Origin: Aphelenchoides besseyi
Lineage: Eukaryota; Nematoda; Chromadorea; Rhabditida; Aphelenchoididae
Length of the DNA stretch: 64,000 nt
Reading direction: 5' to 3'
Assembly: GCA_024699855.1 (NCBI GenBank)
Contig: JAMPIQ010000001.1
Coordinates: 12,462,001-12,526,000 of the forward strand
Of the stretch, positions 56,633 through 64,000 are shown piece by piece (position 1 is the stretch's first letter; each line of letters begins with the position of its first letter). Both the position numbers and the translations under genes were made by a program. The notes beneath the pieces are model-generated. The model ran no database searches and was not told where the DNA came from. It was given only the letters and a program-made list of their open reading frames with translations.

Positions 56633-58641
56633 TTAGTTGTCGTCCTTCTCATATGCGTAAAACGATTCTTGGAAACGTGGATCGGCATAATTGGATTTGA
56701 CCGACGAAGAACGTGCGGTGTTCAAACCACTAGACTTCTTCGATGGACGACGACGAGATCGATATTCACCGGCCGATGGGCACTTCGGACTGCTTACACT
56801 CGTCGTGCGACCACTGTACTCCACAGCCGTACTAAAGCATGTGAGTCTTGATAAGGTATTCTCAGACTTACGAAATCGATTGGTTTGGCGTTTTCTTTTT
56901 CGATTTGCCTTCACTCGTCTTCGACTTTTCAGCGAAAACATCGGGCAAATTTTGGAGAATCTCCATGTCCGAATGCGAGAGTTGAGGATGCGAGAACGTG
57001 TTATTCGGAACGAATGGATTTGGCAAACGGCGATAGTCATCGTAGTCCGTTTGACTGCGTTGATCTTTGATTGACGTCGCATGACAGCTCGATTGGCCAC
57101 GTCCAACAACGTAATCTTCGCTTGGAATACTAACTGATCCTTTGGGATGTTGGAAGCGATCTGGATACTCAAGAATTAAATCAACAAGAACAAAACTCAC
57201 CAACAACAACTTCACTGTCCGATAACTCGCATTGGCTTGCACCACTCACTTCGTAAGCATCGCTTTCCAAATCAGCCGGACCTTCTGGACGTTCGAAAGC
57301 ATCTAAACGAGAATTAAGGAGCGACAATCGAACTAACGTTTTCCAACAACGTAAGCATCCGAACGAATGGAACTTGAAGACAATGGACGTGGAAAATCAT
57401 GCTTGCGAGGGTTGTAGTTCACGTTGTAAACGACACTCGGAATTTGACTCGGACTGTTTGGACGTGGAAAGTCGTCTGAACGCTATTGGTTATCTGCTAG
57501 CCGTTCCGAACTCACGTTTGATTGGCGGAAGTTTCAAACTCGCGTTGTTGGACGAAGGAATCGAAGTGCAGTTGGTTGAATCTGGAGCAAAGAACGCGGA
57601 ATCTGAAGAAAACAATAAAGATTGTTAATCGAGAATACTAACTCTTCGACCCACGTGAGCTGCCTTTGATCCATTGGTCGTTTGGAGATGGACGAAAATT
57701 GCGCGGTGGAAAGAGTTCGCGAGTCGGCGGAAGACGATTGTATTCGGCAACTTCATCCGACGAGAATTGACGAGCGTTGACGAGATGTTGGCTGGCAGTA
57801 CGAGGCGGACGAAAACTCAAAGTCGGTGGTTGAGATTCGTCGGCGGGAATACTGTTAATGAGATTGGAGCGAATAGTCGAGATCATACTGGCCATGTGTT
57901 GAAGATTCTCGTCGGCAGCGTACCATTGAACAACCAAATTCAATAGTGCGATTTTCTCTTTTGCCGTCACCTCTTGACATCCAGTAATTGCTGTGATGGT
58001 TTGCAAAGACAATCCCCGAATCTCGGCAACCGAAAGCTTCTCAGCAACACGAGCAACCTCAGCCAACAAACGACGACGAAGTGATGGAGAGATCTAGAAC
58101 CTGTATGATATTCGAATACGCGGCTTTAACTTACGCCGTAACGTTCGTTCATTGCGATGTTCAAACTTGGAATGCGGTTTTCAATGTAAAGCGCCATTTG
58201 GTAGAAAGTACACTCCAACTGATGATGCAAAGCGTCCACACCCAAAACCGCAGCAGCCTCCAAATCTTCGGCAATTGTTTGCTGATGCATTTGAACTTCT
58301 CCGTTGTAAATCCAATCGACCACTTTGGAAACCGATTGCGCGTTGCAAGAGCCCAAATCAATGGTAATTGGAGGTGCTTGAGTTGCGAGTAACTGAAAGA
58401 GAAGTTATAAGGAACGGATAAAACATGAATGAAATGCCTTGCGGATGTACGTCGAATGAACGAAAGCAACAGCCGAATGAAGATACTCGTCCTGTCCATT
58501 CATCAAAAGTTGCACGTCCATGAAACGACGATTGTTACAGTTGTGTTCATCGCGAAGCCACTCGCCAACCTCACGAAGATGATCGGATTGATCGGAATGA
58601 CGGTAGAGGATCACAGGATTGGAAAGTTGGTTGACGCTCAT
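56633..58641 (-). CDS. BTB-BACK domain protein, 575 aa
   Basis: Eight exons: 58641-58438, 58392-58135, 58093-57643, 57602-57516, 57475-57338, 57302-57201, 57160-56872 and 56831-56633. The BTB/POZ domain is at residues about 35-145: RRFMDVQLLMNG, HSAVAFVHSTYIRK then LLATQ, and VVDWIYNGEV. A BACK-like helical region follows, to about residue 250. The rest is low complexity with degenerate repeats of the form KH-x-F-x-RP and DAYVVG, ending YAYEKDDN. There are no kelch repeats. Such proteins are typically CUL3 adaptors, and the repeat tail may be the substrate- or partner-binding part (inference). Intron 1 is GC-AG and falls inside the BTB helix. Confidence 0.88.
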
Positions 58642-58813
58642 CGTTGATGGAAAACCAAGAAAGTCAACCGAAAAAGTGGCAATTGATGCAAAATCGATTG
58701 CTTTTATAGTCCACAAAAATGCAAATTTTATGCAGAAAAACTTTCATTCAGCACGACTTCTCATTGCAGTTGGAGCTCGTACTTTGATTCGGTCTGTAAG
58801 TTGAATCAGTTGC

Positions 58814-60122
58814 ATGCAGAAAATGACCAAAGAGGATGTGAAAGATTCGGAGCTTTTGCCGTTCGATGGCGAACTACTGAAAACTCGAAGAGCGACTTAC
58901 GAAGTGAGTGAGTGTTGGGATCCAGCATTCTTCTGTTCAGGTAATCAAACTTCTTGGACGTGGGGGTTTCGGAGCGGTCTACGAAATACGCCAAAAGGAC
59001 AAACCAGAACTACATTTTGCGGCCAAATTCGAAATGTCTGATGTAAAGAAACAAGTGACTTTGAGAACAATCGACGTTTTCTGACCTTGATTTCAGGTTC
59101 TTTCCATGGACTGTCGAGTTCTACGCGGTGCTGTTCAAATACGAAGTCCGCACTTTTGCCCGATTGTGGATCGAGGCAAAGTTTCGGGTCGTAAGTCAAC
59201 GATTCCAACGCGTATTATAAGAATTAAATGCAGGTTTTCGTTTTATGGTGATGAAATTGGTCGGTCAAAACTTGTGGGATCTCCGCAAAGAGCAGCCCGA
59301 GTCTCGTTTCTCGCTGAGTACATCGTTGAAGATTGCCGAACAGTGTTTGATGGCCATCGAAGATCTTCATCGAATCGGCTATTTGCACAGGGACGTTAAA
59401 CCGGGTAATTTTGCGATTGGTCAGCACGATCAAAACGAACAACAGATCGTTCACCTTCTCGATTTTGGTTTGTGTCGGAAGTTTATGTAAGTTAAGAGAT
59501 TCCCGTTTGTTAATGTCCTTTTGCAGGAACGACGACAAGAAACAAGATCTCCGCAGACCGCGTGAATCGGCACCATTTCGCGGAACCACTCGTTACGCGT
59601 CTTTGGCTGCACATCGACAACAAGAACAAGCTCGAAAAGACGACATCGAGGCGTGGCTCTACATGATCGTGGAATGGACTGCCGGATCGTTGCCGTGGCG
59701 AAAACTGAAAAGCGGCGACAAGAACGACGTTTTGCGTTTCAAAGAAAGTATTCGTGAAGAATCGTCACGTGAGTTCTTTGTCCATTGTCCGTATGTCGAA
59801 TTTCGCGGTATTCTCCTCTACGTTGATTCGTTGTTCTACCAGTCCATTCCCGACTATAACTACGTCTACTACTGTCTTCAACATGCCAAGAAGGTAATCG
59901 CTACTCTTCAACAAAACTCAAGGTATTTAGGTTTACAAAATTAATCCGAGAGAGCCATTGGATTGGGATCCCGAGAACAAGTACTTTGGACCTACAAAAG
60001 CGGATCGTGATCGTCGAATCGATTTGCACGTCGACGAAGAGACCTTGGCAGACACTACTCCGAGCAGAACTGACAAACATAAAAGTGAAGATGGGAAATC
60101 CGGCAAAAAGTCTTCTATTTGA
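58814..60122 (+). CDS. tau-tubulin-kinase-like / CK1-group protein kinase, 369 aa
   Basis: Exons 58814-58903, 58941-59054, 59097-59190, 59234-59486, 59527-59893 and 59931-60122. The kinase domain fills most of the chain: LGRGGFGAVYE (glycine loop), AAKFE (catalytic Lys), LHRDVKPGNFAIG (HRD), LLDFGLCRKF (DFG), and RGTTRYASLAAH in place of APE, as in CK1/TTBK kinases. The C-terminal tail is short, charged and Ser-rich. The TTBK-like subfamily is greatly expanded in nematodes and often sperm-expressed. All catalytic residues are present, so it is probably active. AATAAA is at 60127-60132. It diverges from the BTB gene with only about 170 bp between starts. Confidence 0.9.
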
Positions 60123-60312
60123 CGGCAATAAACAAGCATTCACTTTACGTGTTTCCATCTTTTACAAACGGTTTAATGTTAAAAAAATTAGGTACAAAAG
60201 AAAAACTTAAGAATTAAAACAATCAAAACTGCTCTTATCAAGAAAATAGAAATCGGAACAAAGGTCAAGAAAGTGAAAGATAGAAAACGCAATGAAACGT
60301 TTATTGTCAATC

Positions 60313-61081
60313 TCATTCCGCAAATACACGGAGTTCGGCCAATTCTTCTTCAGTAGTCTTCTTCTTTTGAGTGTTGGATTGGGCGTCAACGGACGGAATT
60401 GGTTCCATACCTTTCGGCATTTTCAGAAGCTCATTGTCCATAGTTTCCTAGAATTTAATATCAAATGAAGAGAAGGATAAAGTTGCTTACGATTTCAAGA
60501 TTCTCCAACTCCGCAAGCAACTCCTCATCATCGACGGCTTGGAAACCAAACGGCTTACTTATCGCCTCAGCAACTTCCTTGGCCATTTCAGTCTGTTCGT
60601 TAATGTCGTCCATCAGATTGTAAACCTAAAGATTGAAATCAACGAATGTAATCGGTAGAGATCTACGTCTTCAACATCGAGATTGTTATGTGCTTGTTTC
60701 ATCGCTTTGGAAGCGTTGGACATGATGTGCAGAACTTGAGTATTCATCGAAGCATTTTCGAGCGTGTTTCGTTGATTTTGCAAGGTGTTCAAGGTGCCAT
60801 CATTTCGCGCTAACTCGGCCTGATATCCTTTCATACGACGTAAAGCTCGAAGACCATCGCGTTTGTTCTTTGTTCCGTGACGTTTTGCTTCCTGCTTTTC
60901 CTGAAACATAAGAGTAATCAAAAAGATCGTGTAGTCCATTTACTTGTTCGATTTTCACTTCCAAATAGTCTTGCTTCTTTGCTAATTGATCTTCCAACTC
61001 CAATAATCTTTGAATCGCCGCCTTCGCATCTAGAGATTCCTTCTTCTTTTTCTTAGCGAAAAAACGTCCAAATACGCTCAT
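60313..61081 (-). CDS. vps-32.1: CHMP4 / SNF7 (ESCRT-III core subunit)
   Basis: The gene reads from ATG 61081 to TGA 60313-60315. The N-terminus MSVFGRFFAKKKKKESLDAK, the basic ESCRT-III alpha1-alpha2 hairpin (EDQLAKKQDYLEVKIEQ, KNKRDGLRALRRMKGYQAEL), the TQVLHIMSNASKAMKQAH segment and the acidic C-terminal half (DDEELLAELENLE) identify SNF7/CHMP4. The end, EEELAELRVFAE, is the usual C-terminal amphipathic helix that binds Bro1/ALIX proteins. It polymerises on membranes for multivesicular-body formation, cytokinesis and membrane repair. The symbol is inferred from Caenorhabditis usage. Confidence 0.92.
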
Positions 61082-61476
61082 TGTCTTGAAAAATGATGAG
61101 AAAACCGAACAACCGACCACCGAGCTCGCAACTGCAGCGATTCAGAGCGCCAAAAATTTGAACGAACTAATCGCGGTTTATTCTTATGACCGATGACAAG
61201 TCGGGGACGAATCTTCTTTTCTCGCCCTTCCTGTACTTCGGTTAATGATTCAATGTTGGGTGTCAATTATACCCCCAATTCTTGTTGCACTTCTGACAAC
61301 AACCAATTGCTACGATCAGAGTCGTTTATGGACACTTAGCTTTTGTTAACAAACTTTTTGTTCTTAATTTTAATTCAATCAAAATGTCATTTTCGTTGTT
61401 TAGTCACAGCTGTACATCCACTTGTCCTACTCTAAACATTGAATCAGATTGTTTATATTGTCAAAATTCAATTTGT

Positions 61477-62213
61477 TTAGAAGAATGGAAAATAAAGAGG
61501 AGTGTGTGTGAAAACTGATATCATGAGCAGGCATCCTGTCGATAACCACCAAAAGAAGACCAACGCAAACGCGACCACAGACAACGTCACAATAATCGAA
61601 ATGGCGACCTCAAGCACGAAGATGCCGAAACCAACACCGGCATCTCTAAGCCTCTTGGCGAACTTGGGCTTATCATCCGGTTTCCATGTGAAGCCACGCT
61701 CAACAGTATTGAAAAACAATTTCAAGCGCTCAACACACGACTTGATGAAATTGGAGATCTAAACTTTTTCTTTTAGTTTCTGCTATCCAACTTGTCAAAT
61801 AACCTTTGAAAAGATTCCTTTTTTTTTGGGTTCGGTCTCCGGCTCCACGATTCGGCCGACTTTACCATCGAGCAGTTTGTCGAAGGGCACTTTATTTCGC
61901 GAAGATGTCTAATCGCAAGATTAACCAAGAACAATGTTACCAACAAACCTTCTTGGCATCGGGGCTGCTCACCCGCACCAAATCGCAAACTTCCGCTCCA
62001 TCTGCTCGAACACAACAGGCCCAACGCTAAAGATGCGAACAATTAAAAGGTTAATATCATATCGACAGCTTACTTTCTTTTTAAAGATTGAAAAGCCCGC
62101 ATCGCGATACTCAATTACATCACCGTTCTTGATCAGCGGCTTCAAATCAACGACTTTCAACCACCGCATTCTTATTCGAGAATTTAAAGGAACTTGGAAA
62201 TCGTACGAATGAA
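61477..62213 (-). CDS. LRAT/EGL-26-like (NlpC/P60 superfamily) membrane protein 1; start uncertain
   Basis: Exons from about 62213 (possible upstream extension to about 62310) to TAA 61477-61479 join in frame. They show LKPLIKNGDVIEYRDAGFS, a type of GD-x-IEY start seen in LRAT-like folds, then RWACCVRADGAEVCDL. In true LRATs the RW would be HW (catalytic His), so this copy probably lacks activity. The C-terminal half has one strong helix (VLEVAISIIVTLSVVAFALVFFWWL), giving a membrane anchor. The assignment to this superfamily rests on short motifs and is tentative. The gene facing it at 62900-64000 is similar. Confidence 0.5.
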
Positions 62214-62309
62214 TCTTCACCAAGAACTCTAGCACCTTAAATAAACAGCGATTGTGGGCGTTGCTCAACGATGCATTACATAGAAGTACCTTAAGGTCCA
62301 CGTGAACCA

Positions 62310-62899
62310 AAGAAACGCTGCTTGGCGTTTTCTATTTTCTCTCTCAGACACCTCGAGGTATCTCCACACTATTACCACGTTTGAAAATCACAGCCACTGA
62401 TTCATACCTTGTCGCAATCGTTTTTATCTGCTCAAATTCGACCCTAAAGTCAATGACGAGGAAAAGGATGTTTAACCTAAAGATTTCTGTTCATTTGTTT
62501 GCAACTCAACGACATGCTTGGGTTGCTTTCACAAACCATTAGCAGATGTATCGGAAGAACAAGAGTTTTCCATCACGGGTTACAATGGTTGTAATGTCAA
62601 TTAACGTATTTTAGATCTAATTTACAACGACGTTATCAATTTGTTTAAACAAAATTGACCACTCAACACCTGGGAATTCGTCCCAATGGGTTCTTTGTGT
62701 TTTGTGATCGACGGTTATGATTGGGAACGCTCTTTTCGCTCTCGTGTGAGGGAGGGATTCCCCTTCATTTCTTTGCGTTTATTTACGGCGAGACATTGGA
62801 AGCGCGATTACCATTTCGTTTGCTCTTTGGTGTTTTCGAGTACCCGTTTCTGTGGAAGCAAATCTCCAACTTCTTAGCCAGAGTGTCAATCTTACATTT
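62310..62899. other. region between divergent paralogues
   Basis: It should contain promoters and possibly 5' exons of both LRAT-like genes. Open frames at 62686 and 62721 overlap in different frames, and neither could be joined convincingly to the exon at about 62910. Confidence 0.4.
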
Positions 62900-62909
62900 T
62901 GATTTCAGA

Positions 62910-64000
62910 AATTGACGATTTTCAAACCGGGAAAATGAAATCTCGTTGGTTGAGTTCGAGCGACATTTCAGCCATAGTCAACATCGGGGACATGATCGAA
63001 TATCGCGAAAGACAAGTGTTCTCATTTCGTCCTCATGTAAGTCATCAAACAACACGTTTCCGTCAATCGATCACTATTACTGCAAATCACAACGCGGATT
63101 AGCGGTTGTTATTGCCGAGCTTTGATCGAGTTTCTTTACGTTTTTGATCGCTTGTTACCGAACACCAAAAGTTTTTGTAAAACGATAATCGCTGCGTTAA
63201 TCTCTTTTGAATTATTTACCGTGATTCTCGAGCCACAGACGGTCAGCAGCTGATCGATCAAAAACAAGGGGTTTATTCGTGAACGTTTTATGATCCGTTG
63301 GTTTTCGTAATGTTTGAGCGCTTAAAAGTCTTTATAAAATGGTCTTCATTTGCCAGTTTTTGTGCATCAAATGAAATGAACAAACTTCAGAGGTGGGCAA
63401 GATGTGTCGAGTTCGCACGCAAAGTCAATGTTGGAAGTCCACCGCGACCGACGAGCGTTTGCATTGTGCCGACAGATGTGAATGGCAAAGAAGTGAGTTG
63501 AATTCGGTGATTCCGTTCATTAAACTTTTTCAGATTGGTCCTCGAATGTCATTGGCGGAGTTCGTGGGTGGCGGTGGAGTTTTGCGAATCAACACAACAC
63601 ACGTGGAAAAGAAAAAAGAAGTGGTTAGTTTAGTTTCCTCGTTTATCTTATTTCTTTTGTCATTTAGTTTGCTACAGCCAAAGGACTCGTTCGTCGAATG
63701 AAAACATACGTCGCCGAGAAACTGCAGCAGTTTCGTTCGTGTCTCGAAAAGAATCGACAGAACATCTACTCGTTTGGCACGGGTGCCGGTTTAGTTGGAA
63801 TTGTGATGTCGTTGACGAGTTGTTCGCCGCCTGTTGCCGTTGTTAGTTCAACGGTTGCTGTTCTGAGCCTATCGTTGTTGTATCTGCATGCTTATCATCG
63901 TTATCGATTGGATGCAAAATCCAGAGATCGAACGTGTCTTCCGGTGGCAAAGAAGTTTACGAGAACGCCAATACGGACCACATACACCCGATCCAAAGGC
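62910..64000 (+). CDS. LRAT/EGL-26-like membrane protein 2 (partial at right edge; start uncertain)
   Basis: Exons: about 62910-63038 (after a GATTTCAG acceptor), about 63392-63492, 63534-63623 and 63668-64000, still open at the window edge. The N-terminal block IVNIGDMIEYRERQVFS and the next exon's RWARCVEFARK align with NGDVIEYRD and RWACCVRAD of the minus-strand neighbour, so the two are paralogues. Again RW replaces HW. It continues RMSLAEFVGGGG, then a hydrophobic helix (AGLVGIVMSLT, VAVLSLSLLYL) and a basic tail. A possible start is the ATG at about 62935. An intron of about 350 nt follows the first recognised exon. Confidence 0.5.

Noticed and set aside
1..64000. Search by eye for CRISPR arrays, prophage, bacterial operons and tRNA genes
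   Set aside because: No direct-repeat/spacer pattern, no bacterial-type gene order, and no tRNA with matching A and B boxes was seen. The DNA is spliced eukaryotic sequence throughout.

Overview
The window reads as nuclear DNA of a rhabditid-type nematode. Genes are compact and carry many introns, mostly 37-50 nt, with strong TTTCAG or TTTTAG acceptors. Several genes have an acceptor-like TTTAG just 5' of the ATG, as expected for spliced-leader trans-splicing. The gene set includes nematode-typical families: two DUF273 glycosyltransferase-like proteins, a Patched-related protein, a tau-tubulin-kinase-like kinase, a P-glycoprotein and a kynureninase. Exon coordinates were worked out by hand from splice signals, reading-frame phase and family similarity. 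I ran no database search.

Layout. 1-6300: 3' end of a truncated gene, a secreted/single-pass membrane protein, a tiny nuclear-looking protein, a 115-bp inverted-repeat element and an unknown gene of six or so exons. 6235-11655: 28S rRNA on the minus strand with short repeats beyond its 3' end, then a 100-N gap where 5.8S and 18S would be expected, then a 5S rRNA on the plus strand. 11700-15200: a small ORF, H2A and H2B (both with introns) and a sigma-type GST. 15222-21915: a 30-exon P-glycoprotein (about 1349 aa) whose third intron contains a complete gene on the opposite strand. 23407-29107: kynureninase and a Patched-related protein. 29108-31948: poorly coding DNA with a possible decayed gene. 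31949-33431: first DUF273 protein.

34721-40207: an EndoU-domain secreted protein whose 3.6-kb intron appears to contain a whole KCNQ-type potassium channel gene in antisense. That channel gene carries a 466-bp inverted-repeat element in the intron just before its selectivity-filter exon. 40931-50100: a conserved-looking unknown, a PP1-class phosphatase, a secreted acidic protein and the second DUF273 protein. 50152-51601: two tandem four-helix membrane proteins. 51927-52758: two tandem defensin-fold peptides. 53065-61081: WDR82, a small hypothetical protein, a multi-spanning membrane protein, a BTB-BACK protein, the kinase and the ESCRT-III subunit CHMP4. 61477-64000: two divergently oriented LRAT/EGL-26-like membrane proteins; the second runs off the window.

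Main observations: two opposite-strand nested gene arrangements, an altered potassium-channel filter next to a transposon-like insertion, four GC-AG introns supported by frame and homology, two MITE-like elements, and several local paralogue pairs.
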